From Ailurus styani (lineage: Eukaryota; Chordata; Mammalia; Carnivora; Ailuridae), in assembly GCA_002007465.1 (NCBI GenBank), contig LNAC01000065.1, forward strand, positions 3,326,392 through 3,390,391: 64,000 bases of DNA, in the 5' to 3' direction. Shown one piece after another: positions 36,501-49,177 of the stretch. The notes under the pieces are model-generated. The model saw only the letters and a list, made by a program, of their open reading frames with translations, searched no databases and had not been told where the DNA came from. Each line of letters begins with the position of its first letter. The first letter of the stretch is position 1. Both the position numbers and the translations under genes were made by a program.

Positions 36501-37899
36501 ACTAGAAATTACATTATTTGCCATTATTTAAACTTATGGGGAACAGCTTTGGATGTTAGTTTATAATCCAATAGCCAAAAGTATCCTGTACTTTATAAGA
36601 CAGGTAGGTAATGTACTGTAACATTCACTTACTGATCTTTCGCCAAACCCTAATATAGTACTTAGAATACTGTTTCTCTTATAGCTGTAAGCCTTTTTAA
36701 AAATATATTTAAAAATGTATTAAATTTTTGAACACTTGATAAAGTCTAGAAAAGTTAACTGAAGTATCAGGGTTTTTAAACAAATACAAAATATTTAGGG
36801 ACGAAGCAACCGTTTTTCAAAATTCAACTTGTATAGACTAGTAACCACTACATCCATTCTTCAAATGATGCCTTATAGAAATCTAAGGATTTGGAGACTG
36901 AGAATAGTCTTAGAACTCCAAAGATCTTTTCCATACATAGAAGCAGTACCTCTTAATCCTGTTACTAGTCACCTAAATAGTCGCTAACTATGCTCCAATT
37001 CTCTCAGCTTTATCAGTTTATCGTCAAGAATGCTAATGGATCATTCATTCTAGCTATAAATATAAAAATGTATGTAGTGCTTTTTATTGTTTTAAAGCAT
37101 TTCCACATAAATTATCTGGTATTAATCAAACACATCTATAGGACAGGTAAGAAGATATTAGGGAATTAGGAAATTTGTAGTTCAGTAATGACTTGCCTAG
37201 TTTACAATTCTGCAGTAGTAGCAGCAGCAGCAGAGTTGACATTTCCAGAGTAATCACACCAAACGCTTTTCTTAGGAAATCCTCATTTGATATTTTGCTC
37301 ACAACTTCACATTGTATGGAGTTTGGGGGTGCTTGAAGGCAAGTTAAATAAAATTACTGCAAAGGTGGCAGAAAGTCCTGAGCTGTTGCAGCCAAATTTC
37401 TTACTCACTTTATACAAGACTTTGAAGACTAAATCTTCCAATTTGTCTGTAATATAGCATCATTTAAAATTCATTTCTATGTTGAATATACCTATTATCA
37501 AAAGGTTGTGTTTTTTTATTTTGAATTCTTCTATCAGGAAGGACAAAATATTAACTCAACATTACTTCTCAAGAGGATGGCTGCGCTTTTTACAATTAAG
37601 TAACTGTTAAGAATACAGAGAAGCGAAGTTTCTCATTAAGCCCCTGTAGAGGTGATCTATACATGCTAGTCACCAGGGTCTTCTAAAGATCATTGTTCAA
37701 TCCTTAAATTTAACTCAGTTAGGAATCTGATTTTTAATACCATATCAGGACCACCTTCCTCTCAGAACCACCACCACTCCTCATTTTAACTATTGGAGCG
37801 CTAAGACTAAAAAGATTTTATGTTCCAGCTACTGCTAGAGTCCGGGTCCCCTAAAACTCATACCAAAACAAGGCGCTACAGTTCAGCATTTCCGAGTTA
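33567..37899. other. Repeat-poor 5' flank of DIPK2A
   Basis: Apart from an (AAAAC)n run near 33663-33683, a (GTT)n run at 36048-36062, the MER20-like element and an (AGC)n run near 37213-37230, I recognise no mobile element in this 4.3 kb. It is AT-rich apparently unique sequence without coding potential. Enhancers could lie here, but none can be called from sequence alone. Confidence 0.6.
36131..36350 (-). mobile_element. MER20-like hAT-Charlie MITE, antisense
   Basis: Readable in antisense order: ggacattttgggctgattaa, ttgttgttgagggttactt, ggatgctctgcaatatcctt, ggcctcctcccactagatat, aaaaccactactg. Order and size (about 220 bp) agree with MER20. The termini are eroded. Confidence 0.75.
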
Positions 37900-39023
37900 T
37901 TTTTGCAGTCGTGGCGTGAATCTGAGCCAACGTGCCCTTGTGGAGCGCCAGACAGCCCCGGGTCCCCATGGCTACCGCCACAGCAACGCGTCGTGGCCCG
38001 CGGGGCAGGGTCCAGCCCCGGGGCCGCCGCGGGGCGGAGCTGGGGGTGGGTGGGCCTGGAAACACCAGCCCGCTCCTCACGGACTGCGCCAGAAAATTCA
38101 CTTCTCCGCGAGGAGAAGCAAACGGCTTCAGGGCCGCGCTGTGAAGATAGGCAGGAAGCAAGGCAAACCTGCCAATTGCTCTTCCCCGCTTCTTCGCAGC
38201 GGCCAGGACAGAACTCCCGGCTACAGCAGGCCGCGTCGGTTCTCTCTTCATGACACTTTCCATTTAGCTTCGCTTTTTCGTACCCCCTCCGGAAATTTAA
38301 GATACCTCCACAGATAATAACAGACGCCAAAGAAGCGGCCCCCCCGCCCAGCCGGTCCGCCAACAACTCACGCCTTTCCCACGTTTTCACCGCAGACCCG
38401 CCCCTGGCCTAGAGGCGCGCGGGCCCGGGGAGACGCGAACTCCCGCCAGGCGTGCCCCGCCTCGCCCCGCCCCCAGGCGCGCGCCCCACCCGCGCGAGAG
38501 GAGAGGAGCACGTTGCCCCGCCCCCCCTTCCCGAGCGAGCGCAGTTCGTTTCTTTTTTTCTCCCCCTTACAGGACCGTTTCCCTGATAGTTTCCACGATG
38601 ACCAGTAAAAGTCAACAATCATAAAAGCTTAACTGTTAACTAAAAGTCATTTTACTACCACATCTCGCCAGCTTAACCCTCCCCCAAGAGCTCGAGCTCC
38701 GCCCTCACGGAGCCGGCCCCGAAAGCCACCCCCGCGGGCTCGCGCTTACGCTTTCCGGGCGGCGCGCGACGCGTTCGCTCCGCCCCGCGAGCCCCGCCCC
38801 CTGGCCCCCTCTCCCTCTCTGGAGAGCCGCGCGTACGAATCGGGGCGTGAGGCGTCCGGGACGCGCGGGCACCTCATCCTTCCCACCTTCCTACACTGTT
38901 GCTACTTTTCGGTGTGAGATACTCCAGCTTCTCTTCCCCTTCCGTGAGTCCCTCTTTCTCTCTCCTCAGACCCCGCTCGCCCCACGGGCGGCCGCCGCCG
39001 CAGCTCTCCTGACCCCAGCGAGC

Positions 39024-39055
39024 TGTGCGCGTGCGCGCGCGCGCGCGCGCGCGCG
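39024..39055. repeat. Alternating purine-pyrimidine (GC)n run in the promoter
   Basis: There are 32 bases of uninterrupted alternating purine and pyrimidine, mainly CG/GC with two TG steps near the left end. This composition is the classic Z-DNA-forming type and is expected to vary in length. It lies about 40 bp upstream of the TATA-like box and close to an undetermined base at 39080. Confidence 0.9.
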
Positions 39056-39094
39056 GCCGTCGGGGCCCCGCGCCTCCCCNCCGCCTCCCGCTCC

Positions 39095-39103
39095 TCTATA
39101 ACT
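39095..39103 (+). promoter_or_regulatory. TATA-like box of DIPK2A
   Basis: The string tctataact lies 300 bases upstream of the initiator ATG inside otherwise GC-rich DNA. If it is used, initiation near 39125 would give a 5' UTR of about 270 nt. That UTR would contain no ATG, so translation should begin at 39396. CpG-island promoters often lack a TATA box, so use of this one is an inference. Confidence 0.4.
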
Positions 39104-39395
39104 TGGTTGGCGTGTAGGAGGCGCCGCCGGAGTCGGAGGGCGGGGAGCTCGGAGGAGGGAGCTCGAGAGTTGTGGAGACTAGTGACTGGGAGAAGTCGCA
39201 GCCTGCTTTGGTCGGCTCCTTCCCGCTCCCCGTCCTTCTCTCTTACACACCTACTCCGTCTCCCGCCCCAGCCCTCGACCTCGCTCCTTCTCTCGCCCGG
39301 GGGCCCCTGCCGGTTGCTCTCCGGGTTTCGGCGCGGCGGGGGCGCCCACGGGGTGCCCTCGCCCTCCGGGTGCGTGTGGACGGGCGGCGGGCGGG

Positions 39396-40052
39396 ATGTG
39401 GCGCCTGGTGCCCCCGAAGCTGGGCCGCCTGTCCCGCTCGCTGAAGCTGGCGGCGCTGGGCAGCCTGTTGGTGCTGATGGTGCTGCACTCGCCGTCGCTG
39501 CTCGCCTCCTGGCAGCGCAACGAGCTGGCCGACCGGCGCTTCCTGCAGCTCAATAAGTGCCCGGCGTGCTTCGGCACGAGCTGGTGCCGCCGCTTCCTCA
39601 ACGGACAGGTGGTGTTCGAGGCGTGGGGCCGCTTGCGCCTGCTGGACTTCCTCAACGTGAAGAACGTCTACTTCGCGCAGTACGGCGAGCCCCGCGAGGG
39701 CGGCCGCCGCCGAGTGGTGCTCAAGCGCCTCGGCTCGCAGCGCGAGCTGGCGCAGCTCGACCAGAGCATCTGCAAACGGGCCACCGGCCGACCTCGCTGC
39801 GACCTGCTCCAGGCCATGCCCCGCACCGAGTTCGCGCGCCTCAACGGCGACGTGCGGCTGCTCACGCCCGAGGCGGTGGAGGGCTGGTCGGACCTGGTGC
39901 ACTGCCCCTCGCAGCGCCTGCTCGATCGCCTGGTGCGCCGCTATGCCGAGACCAAGGACTCGGGCAGCTTCCTGCTGCGCAACCTCAAGGACTCGGAGCG
40001 CATGCAGCTGCTGCTGACCCTGGCCTTCAACCCCGAGCCGCTGGTGCTACAG
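39396..40052 (+). CDS. DIPK2A: DIPK2A coding exon 1: signal anchor and N-terminal half (residues 1-219)
   Basis: DIPK2A is a divergent protein kinase-like protein of the FAM69/DIPK family. Published work places it in the Golgi/COPI pathway and also describes it as a secreted cardioprotective factor (HASF). Visible here: a short basic N-terminus, a hydrophobic segment at about residues 18-38 (signal peptide or type II anchor), then a cysteine cluster at Cys55, Cys58 and Cys64 typical of lumenal proteins. Val-Val-Leu-Lys110 resembles a kinase beta-3 lysine motif; that assignment is mine. The ATG has a purine at -3, and no ATG lies between the TATA-like box and this start, which supports the choice. 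The exon is very GC-rich and is part of the CpG island. It ends ...LVLQ at CAG|GTAGGC. Open reading continues past the donor to 40229, but that extension is intronic. Confidence 0.95.
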
Positions 40053-43000
40053 GTAGGCGCGGAGCCCGGGAGGGGGGCGTCCTGCCGGGAAGGGCCGCGC
40101 GGGGTAACTGCAGTCGGAGAAGTGGCTCCGCTGGCGCTCGTTGCCCCGTTGGGACCCGGCCCGACTGGGCCAGCCTGGGGCGAGGGGAGGGGGAAGCACT
40201 GGGGGACCCTTGGGCGCCGTGTCGGATAGCGGAGGGCGACCCGGCTGGCGAGAGTCGGTTCTTGGCAGCTAGACACGGGCGCATCTCGGATTTGACTGCG
40301 GATCCTTTAACAGCAGAGGGAGCGCGTCTTGTACGTTCCCAAAATGTCTCTCCAGTGAGTTTCCTTGGACCCTTCTCCCTGCCTTTCTGCTTTTATCCAC
40401 CGGGGTTTGCACTTCCACAGCGCGCTCTGTTCACGAGCCCTTGGACCTTTCTTAGTTTTTCTCAAGTGTTTCTATATCGCGTTCGCTGTCCCCTTTGGTA
40501 CTAACTTCGGCTCCAAAGTCTTTGTTTTATTCTTTAGCTAACTTACCTGACAGATCATGGGGCAACTAATTTGGGGACAAGCTGGGGAATTGAGGCTGTG
40601 GTCAGGATTATCCATTGACGGTGCCTTGAGTGCGATTAGGAAGAGGAAAGTAAGGCATCGTTGGACTTGAGGCAGGGAGGATTCGAGGCCAACATGGATC
40701 TTTTCATCCTGATTTTGTGACCTGCTGTATTCATCTAGTAATTTGGCTGCGGGAAGGAGATGAAATGTTAGGCCAGGGTGAGAATTAGGGAAAGGAGATT
40801 CTTATTCTCCTTATTGGCTCTCTCTTGACTTTATTTTGAAAACAAACACACCTTTTAGGGGAGTAGGTTGGCATCTTTTTAGTGGTGACAGCAAAAAAGA
40901 AAACCCAAGAAACTATTGACCTTTGGAGTAGTTACTGAGTTTCTGCACATTCCCACCTGGCTTTAGTGTGGTGTCCTTGGGTAGTGGTTACAACTGTGGG
41001 GTTTTGACCCTTTCTGTAACTGCAGGAAAGTTCCTTGCTTCTTTTCCATACCAGTTTTGCTGTTTATCAAATACAAGGGGGGCGGTGGAATCACTTAAAA
41101 TTAATAACTAACTTTGGTATACTTCATGCTTTTTCTGAGCTGCTGGGACTGTTACTAATGGGGGGGTGTGGTTTTACAGGATTCTTGAGTGGTTTTTTTA
41201 ATCTGAAGTGCATGAATAGGAATGTACAGTATTCATTTATATTGCTTTCTTTTCTCAAGTTCTCTGCTGCCCAACTTAGCTAAAAGAAACCAGCTTCGTT
41301 TCATTAGTTCAGCCAGATAATTTTAACACAAAATAAATATTTTGCCTGAAAACTTTAGTGTGGGTCTTAGTAAATTTTAAGCTGTTACAGGATGTACCTA
41401 AGGGGTTACATTTAAAGTTCAGATTGTATATTAAACACTGCTTTCTTTAACAGTGAATGGTGTATAAAATTGGTTAAACTTCCCTCTAAGAAATTATTTT
41501 AAGTGGTTTCAATAAAACTAGTCAGCCTATAAAGCTTAAGTCCATATTTGTGATATACATTTGACTTGAAACATTTTTTTCCCATTTAAACTATCTTTTA
41601 TCTTTAAGAAAGAGATGTTTATATTAGGAAGTTTGGTCCCTGTAGAAGGCTTTAGCAGTGTATTTGCAGATAATCTGTCAAATTCTCTGGGACCCAAAAT
41701 TTATTAAGGAGCTAGCTGAGTAGTAGTACACATTTTCTGCACTTGTAATAGTGGGTGCCTATTGAAAGATTTTTTTTTTTTTATGTTTTATAAACCTTTA
41801 TTGGAAAGGCTACAAACTTTATATTGTCAGGTGATTTTAAGTATTGGTATGTTAGAAACGGTAACTAGGACTAATATTTTAAGAACATTATATATCCAGT
41901 TCTTTATAAAGATATCTTGGCATTTGATTTACACTAAGGAAAATCTGCCTTATTTGGGAAGCTTTTATATTAAATTTTTGAAGTTTGAAATTGTCTTGAC
42001 ATTTTCAGTTTACTTTCTAGTTGAGATAGGCAAGTGTGTTTGTATCTCCTTTTCTAATTAACTTTTCCCTCAACTCTCTCTGTTTCATCTTTAGTGATAA
42101 ACAATTTAAAAAAAAATCAGTTATATTCTTGTAATTTAAATTTATTGACACCATTGCTCTGAGTAGGTGATAGATGGGTAATAGGATAAGAGTTTAATAT
42201 GTGAGGAAATCTATGTTAAGGTGGTTAATTTGGGCTTTTGTATATTGCATTTGAAATTTAGGCAACCCAGTTCTATAGTAAGAGCTGTGTGAAATATAAA
42301 TTTGGGGTCTTTAATACCAGTCAGTCATATTGGTATGTTTAATTTTTTACATGATGAACAAGCAAGTTGAATAAGATTTATTTTTAAATAAATTTGCACA
42401 GAGCTGGTACTTTGTTTATAGACCCACTTCATCTGTGGGAAAAATTAGTTAAGTATGAACAATGCAATTGAGGCTTGATGGTGGAGTAAAATCACTAAAG
42501 TGAAAGGAATCTTAAAATTCTGTGATCAGGTACGAAGATCGTTACTAAGTCAAATCATGATGTTTGTTATTTCTGCTAACTAGACAAATGAGTACAAGTT
42601 TAGTATTTATATGTGTTTATGTAAAACTAATAGCTATTTATGGTAGTATGTGGTATTAATAATGATCGAAAACCTTACTCATATTTGGCTGTGCATTTTG
42701 GTTCATGTACCTTAAAAAATATTTTTAAAGATCCAAGCCTGTATTTTACAGCTTAAAGAGGAACGCAACATTTTTTTTTCCAGGAGAGGGAGCTACTTAT
42801 TGAATTTTTGGATAGTTGGTGACAAATTAAATTTTTCTTATATTGTCCAAAAATTACTTTGGGGGAAAAAAAGGTCTTTTGAACTGACTTCATCAAAGTA
42901 TTCTTAACAAAAGTTCCAGTGTGGTAAACATTCTTCCAAAATATTTAAAAATCTCCTTTGATAGGTACCAAAGAAAGAACTGAAAATGTATATAAATTTT

Positions 43001-44184
43001 GCCCATTAAACTTGCCGCTTCTGATTTTAAAAAACAATAACAAATTGAATTTTCTATTATGCCTTGAAAGAAGACATGGAAGATACTAAATGTCTGTAAG
43101 ACCTATTATACACAAACCTTATTGATGTAAGGCTATATAATGGATTTGTAGTATAGACTTAGCCAGTATGAAATGGTATGAAAGTACAACTCTTTCCCAT
43201 CATTGAATAGTTTTACTAGCTTACAGCAGTTTATCTAGTTCAAAGGAAAGTTGTTTGACAATAGAATTATCATCTTCTAAAAAAATTTTATAAACATCAA
43301 ACAAGATAATGCTAGAACCTTTATCTTCCTCACTGATACTTTTTTTCTTCACAGTTTTACGTCACCAAGAAGTATGTTTTAATTATAAGTATGCCATAAT
43401 CCTATGAAGAAAATTGGAGAGAGGGACATTGTTGATTTTTTTTTTTTTATTGTGTATAGCATTCTTAAAATACAGGAAAATCAAGGTGTTGGAAGTGTTT
43501 TGACAAGATGTCAAGGTTATTAGTAAATTTTCTACCAATATTTGTAGTTATGTGTTCTTGAATTTATAAAAGGTGTGTGTATGTTAGAGAAAAATACTGT
43601 CTGGATTTCCTGAAGGCCAAACTATCTCTGACTTGATGACCTAGAGATAATGACAATGGTCTTATTTATAGAAACAAAGAAAGCTCTTGTTTAAGGTGGA
43701 GGAATTGGGAATTTGTTTCATTATATTTGTAGAACTTTATCTTAAATTTTCTGAATCATGGTTTTAATAGGAGTTCCTTAATTTTTACTGTATAACTGTC
43801 ATTTATGCTATAGATTTTAGCTCTCATTTCAATTTTTGTAAATGACATAGTACATGCAAAACACATTATATAGTGCCAAATCTCTATTAAGCACTCAGTA
43901 TGTGTTAGACATTAAATAAGGTAAAAGTAACTTTAACCATCAACTGGTTATTCAGCTGTTTTGAACTTATATAGATCATCTTAAAAATAGTTATGATTCA
44001 GACTATGAGCCTTACCTTTGGTTACATTGATTTAGTCCATCCGTATATTACATGATGAATTTTTACAGAAAACATTGAGTGAATGTTGTTTTGTCCTTAA
44101 AAATACTTTCTAAAGGAGAAAATATTTTTAAGATGCACTGCCCAAGATACAGTTTTTGATGTAAACAAAAGATTATGGCCATTT

Positions 44185-44295
44185 AGCTGTCTTACTTTGG
44201 ACAAGTTGACAAACTCTTAATGGAACTTACTTATCTATAAAATAAGACTATTGGATTAGGTCCTTTCCTTTTTAGCCCCAATATCCTATGAGTCT
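44185..44295 (+). repeat. MIR-like relic
   Basis: The order 'ctatctataaaataagacta..' to 'ttggattaggtcctttcc' matches the MIR core and 3' part, with decay. Confidence 0.5.
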
Positions 44296-45283
44296 CAAAC
44301 CCTTGATCTGAGAAATTATTTTTTTCTACTTCCGAGTTTGACTTTAAGTGGTGGATTTAAACGTCTAAAAGGAGGTTGGGGATTTGGTACTTGGTCCCTG
44401 CTAGAAGGTATGAAAGGAGGCCAGGATAGATAACTCTGTTTTCAAGCTTGTCTTCCTCCCAGATTTTTACACACACTAAATCAGATTAAAACAAAATGAA
44501 AAACCAAAGATTGCCTTTAAAGGAAAAAAATATGGAGCTCATTGTGTCCAAGTGTCTTGTGGGGCAATAGCATTTTGAAAAAATGTTCCAGACTTTGTCT
44601 CAGGAGTTTCTTTGCAAGCAACAGCTTAGGGAGCCACCTACTTCTCTCCCACTGGATGCTACTGTGGTAACTGCATTCCCAGATTTTCAGAGATGGTTCT
44701 GAGTAGGTAGTTCTAAGTAGAGCACTTTTTTTTTTTTAATCTAATTCATAACCTTAAGTCTAGAGGTTTTAGTGTTTTTGTTTTTTTTTTTAATCAGGTT
44801 TTATCGACACTTGAACGTGCTTCATGTAAAAACAAAAATAATAATATAATTCTGTGTACCTCACATCCAGAGACTTTTATTTTGGAAAGACTATAGAAAC
44901 AGGTAATCACCCTTAGGATAGCACCACTTCCAGATCAGTGGAGCAAAATAATTTTGCCCCACTGGCCTATTTTCTGGATTTATTCGTATCTTCTCACGAT
45001 TATTAATTCTGAGGTCCCTTTTGTACTTTGTCTAATCTACAAACTATTTTCCTTCATATTTCCACCACATAGATCAGCACTTATTCCTCACACATGTTGG
45101 TAGGGAGTAGAAAGCTTACTTTTTGGGGATTTGCTTTCTAGACATGGGTAGTCAGTTTCTCAGGATCATCAGACTGGTTTTTATTTTCTGTTTTTCTGGT
45201 TTATGGCTTCTGGCCTACTTCCTGTATTGCAGTTGCTGCTGCTAACTTCACAGAATGGCTGACATTTTTTTTCTGTCTTCATA

Positions 45284-45332
45284 TTTCATTCATTCCTTTC
45301 ATTCATGAATTCATTCATTCATTTCATTCATT
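45284..45332. repeat. (TTCA)n imperfect repeat
   Basis: Repeated attcattc units, possibly the remnant tail of an antisense L2. Confidence 0.7.
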
Positions 45333-45531
45333 ATGCATATATTGAACTAATATGACCTTAGAATATAGGCCCTGCATTTTCCCTACACATAAAATGAACT
45401 TTAGTAAGTAATTGTAAATTACTAGTGTAAGATGTGGATAGTTATTCATCCTGGTCATAGACCTTGAAAGATTTTAAATTATGTAATCAAACCTTTATCC
45501 AATTTGTATGTCTTTATTAAAATAGATTCTT

Positions 45532-45728
45532 TTTTTTTTTTTAAAGATTTTATTTATTTATTTATTTGACACACAGAGAGAGATTACAAGTAGGCAGAGA
45601 GACAGGGAGAGGAGGAAGCAGGCTCCCTGCTGAGCAGAGAGCCCGATGTGGGCCTCGATCCCAGGACGCTGAGATCATGACCTGAGCCGAAAGCAGAGGC
45701 TTTAACCCACTGAGCCACCCAGGCGCCC
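45532..45728 (-). mobile_element. Young CAN SINE, antisense, in intron 1
   Basis: Perfect 15 bp duplication ttaaaatagattctt (45517-45531 and 45729-45743). The A/B-box-bearing head is at the right end. Confidence 0.97.
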
Positions 45729-46164
45729 TTAAAATAGATTCTTGATAGGAAGTTATCTGAAATAACCTGGAAGCTCTTTGAACCTATAGCCCTGGATTTA
45801 GAATCAGAAGAACTGGACTTTATTTGTTCATTTGGTAAATGGTCTGTTATAAGGCAATTGGAGTCAAAGGGTCTGTCTAGGCAGGAAGTAGTGTACTGTG
45901 TAGGAGGTAGGTATATAAATGAATAATTAAAATCAGTATAGCATTATAAGCCCTATAAAAAAAAAGATACCTGCATTCTGTCAAATGACTCATTTAGGGA
46001 GAGACATAAGTGTATCTGTATAGGTGTGGATACCAGGGAAGATTTCATAGGCAAATTGAGTTCTGAAGGATAAATGGGATTTTGCCCATGGATGGGGCCA
46101 AGAGGGACAGGCAAAGTAGTGGGGGCAGTATTGAGATAGTATTCTGTGCTAACTCAAGAGTTGT

Positions 46165-46275
46165 TGAATGGTCACTTAATATTTTAGAGCCTTAGTTTCT
46201 TAATAAAATAGGAATTAAATAGTTACCTATAACAAGATTGTTTTAAAGAGTAAAGGAGATAAGGTTATTCGGATA
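46165..46275 (+). repeat. MIR-like relic
   Basis: The order 'gtcacttaatattttagagcc', 'ttagtttcttaataaaatag' and 'gagtaaaggagataagg' fits the MIR core. Confidence 0.5.
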
Positions 46276-46989
46276 ATATACACAAAATGTCTTTAACTGG
46301 TTTTTGTTTGTTTGTTTGTTTACAATATGTTACTACTTTGCAAATCAACTTATTTCATTTTTAGTTGTAGTTGGAAAGTTCTTTAGTTCATTAAGTTGAC
46401 ATCTGTCTTAGAAATATATACATTTTACTCTTCCTATGACAAACCTTCAAATGTTACCTTATTTACATGTATACACACCATAAATACCTAGATAGTTGCT
46501 GCTTCAGGCTATAGGTTTTTTGAACAGTAATTAAAAGGAGGGTTAGGGATTTGTCCCATATGAAGTACTTAGAATAGAAAGAATATTGTAGGAAATAGAG
46601 TTTAGATAAAGATTCAGTAATACAAAGCAAATTATTCAATTTTTCTCTAAGTTATTATAGTTTAATAATTCTAATTAGTACAGTAACAAGTCATCTTTTT
46701 TTTTTTTTAAAAGGGTTAGGTCTGATCTAATTTCCTAGACTGAAACACAGCCTTAAAAACTAGATCATCTGAGGTAGGTATGATGCTTCAGAGTCTTCAT
46801 CATATTTTGTCTTTCTAGTGCACATTTGGAGTTTTAACTTTGAAATGAAAAGATCTAGCAAGAATTGTGTGGCATTGCTCAGTAGTTCCAGGAACTGATC
46901 TGTGTACCCTTAGGATACCATGAAGATGGCAGGCCAGGACAGTTTGTACAGTCTTTGTGTTCTGGGACACTAGGTGAGGGCAGCAAACA

Positions 46990-47730
46990 AAAAACAAGGT
47001 AATTTCAGATTTTACATAATATAAAAATAACAAAGCAGATTTCTGTGATGGAGAATTGGATTGGAGATAGAAATACACTAAATTGGTGGTCAGGAAGAGT
47101 CACATTTCAACTGAAGTGTAAATGATGAGAGATACAGCCAGTGGTGCAAGGATCTGAGGGCAGAGTGGTTTTGGACAAGAGAAGGCAAATCCAGAGGAGC
47201 AGGGAGCATGGGAGTAGGGAAGCCTGGGAGAATGTAAGATCATAGAGGTAGACAAGGATCATATCCTGTTCAGTTTTGTAACCATGCTTAATGAGTTTAG
47301 GATTTTTTTTCCCTCCCCTGGGCAATGTGACACTATAGAAGTGTTTTCAGTAGGGCTTGATTTGGGAGAATAGATTATAAGAGGTAAGAGAGAAATCTGA
47401 AAAGCTATTGCACAGATTGTGGGAGAGAATGGTGGTTTGGATTAAGATGGTTGCGATGAAGGTTATAAAAAGTGGACAGAACCAATATGTTTTGGAAAAA
47501 TAGTTGACAAGACTTGCTGAGGGGCAAAGGCATGATGGAAAGGGAAAAATAAAGGGTATCTCCTAGGGTTTTGGTATGAGCAACTACTAAATAATTCCTT
47601 ATTATGATGTAGAAACCCAGAGACGGAATGGCTTGGGGTCAGGGGAACCAAGAGTTTTGTTTTGTCTATAGTGAATTTAAGGCAACTACAGGAATACAAA
47701 TCTAAAACCAGGCCTCAGGTTTAACAGAGA
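46990..47730 (-). repeat. L2-like LINE relic in intron 1
   Basis: Strings such as 'ggcaaatccagaggagcagg' and 'agggcttgatttgggagaat' in sequence resemble antisense L2 ORF/3' sequence. The frames 46815-47699 on the minus strand show no recognisable domain. Assignment is tentative. Confidence 0.4.
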
Positions 47731-48974
47731 GAGATACTATGCTACTAGAGGATAGTTTGGTCTTTTTCGGAAGGGTGATGTTAATTCAGTTTATGTTTTA
47801 AAGGAACCAGGGGAGTAAGTTAGTACTATTCTACTTGTCAGACTTCAAAGAAATAAAGTCTTGACTAAAGAAAGCAAGGTAGTGTTCTTGGGTTATTGGG
47901 TCCAAAAGAAGCTTATTATATTATATCCTTTTTCTTTCTTTGAAATTTTGTCTTATTGGAAGAAAATGTTTGAGCATGTAGTACATATCTACAAACACGG
48001 TGGTGTTCGTAGATATGTATTTCAACTTAGAAATGTGGATCACACTTGCTGATGTGACTATAGGTAAAAAACCATCAGTTGAGACTAGTAAATTTATGTA
48101 TATTTAAAACTTGTGACAGTGATTTTTTTTTTTTGGTGAGGGCAGTGAATTTCTTAAACTATTTATTCTAAAAGATTATTAATTTCTATCAAACTTATGT
48201 AGATTTTTTTTTTGTTGGTGGTGCATCTTGACATTAGTTTCCAATTTTAGAAACAGCTGTTAGACATGATATTCAGTGAAATAACATAACCTTGCTATTT
48301 TCAAGGCATTGCTTAATATTGTTGGAATTCTAGGTGGGTGGAAAATGGCATTCAGAAAATTATTTAATGAAATAAATGGAACATATCCTGTAACTTGAAA
48401 ATCTTGAGATTATTAAGATACTCTAGTATTTACAATGGATTTTGGCCACTATTTAGCAATATAAATTAAGAAGCTAAAGTCTTAGAGAAATTTTAGCAAA
48501 AATTAGGTAACCATTAAATCATCCCAGTAATTTTACTATATTCCCCCTCCAGACAGTTCACAAAACTGTGAACACATTAGTCTGTCACCAGTACAGTTCA
48601 CTAATCTCTGTGAACAGCTGTTGTAACATGCATTACTACAATGGGATTTTGTTCAGATTTGGGCTTTTAAAAATAATTTGAAAGTTAAATTGAACTTTTA
48701 AGCATTTTCTATTCTTTTGATAACATTAACTTTGGGTAAGTATTCTCAAGTTTAAATTAGTGTGTGTTCAGAAATGCCAGTTCTGTATGTTTTGGTTATT
48801 AATAGATTTTTTTCAAGGCAGCTTTTTATTAGGAATTTCCTCCTTTAAAAAAATAAATCTTGTAATACATCTTTTTAGGTGAGCTACAAAACTATGTTCC
48901 TTTTAATAGATGTTGTGAGTTAATAAATGACTACAAAATATTTTATTTCTTGCATTAAAGGAAGTATGATCTTT

Positions 48975-49165
48975 TATTTTTTATAAGATTTTATTTATTT
49001 ATTTACTTACTTATTTGAGAGAGCGAACGTGAGAGGGGAGAGGGTCAGAGGGAGAAGCAGCCTCCCTGCTGAGCAGGGAGCCTGATGGGGGATTCCCTCT
49101 GGGCTCCAGGATCATGACCTGAGCTGAGGGCAGTCACTTAACCAACTGGGCCACCCAGGCACGCC
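48975..49165 (-). mobile_element. CAN SINE, antisense, first of a tandem pair
   Basis: It runs from an A/T-rich tail to gggccacccaggcacgcc. The next SINE in the same orientation begins 13 bases later. The duplication is weak (atctttt-type). Confidence 0.92.
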
Positions 49166-49177
49166 ATCTTTACTTTT

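Larger units (their letters stand above)
37900..40310. promoter_or_regulatory. CpG island spanning the DIPK2A promoter and exon 1
   Basis: CpG dinucleotides are dense from about 37.9 to 38.56 kb and again from 38.69 to 40.3 kb. An AT-richer notch around 38560-38690 separates the two parts. Classic GC boxes (GCCCCGCCCC) occur at 38791-38800, with similar motifs near 38460 and 38515. The surrounding 30 kb is AT-rich and CpG-poor. Long open frames on both strands in 37.8-38.6 kb are a by-product of high GC. A divergent non-coding transcript from the distal part is possible but not shown by the sequence. A single N lies at 39080. Confidence 0.9.

Noticed and set aside
37820..38622. Long overlapping open frames on both strands (for example 165 aa on + and 179 aa on -)
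   Set aside because: They lie in a CpG island where stop codons are rare by composition. They are Arg/Pro/Gly/Ala-rich, overlap one another in several frames and have no recognisable domain.
39243..39902. 219-aa minus-strand frame opposite DIPK2A exon 1
   Set aside because: Antisense shadow of GC-rich coding sequence, with no start context or domain of its own.
40053..40229. Extension of the exon 1 frame to residue 277
   Set aside because: The consensus donor CAG|GTAGGC at 40052/40053, together with perfect continuity of the DIPK2A protein into the exon at 55407, shows that this is intron.
39557..40504. 315-aa open frame overlapping DIPK2A exon 1
   Set aside because: An out-of-frame shadow of the exon, Arg/Ala/Pro-rich, running past the splice donor into the intron.
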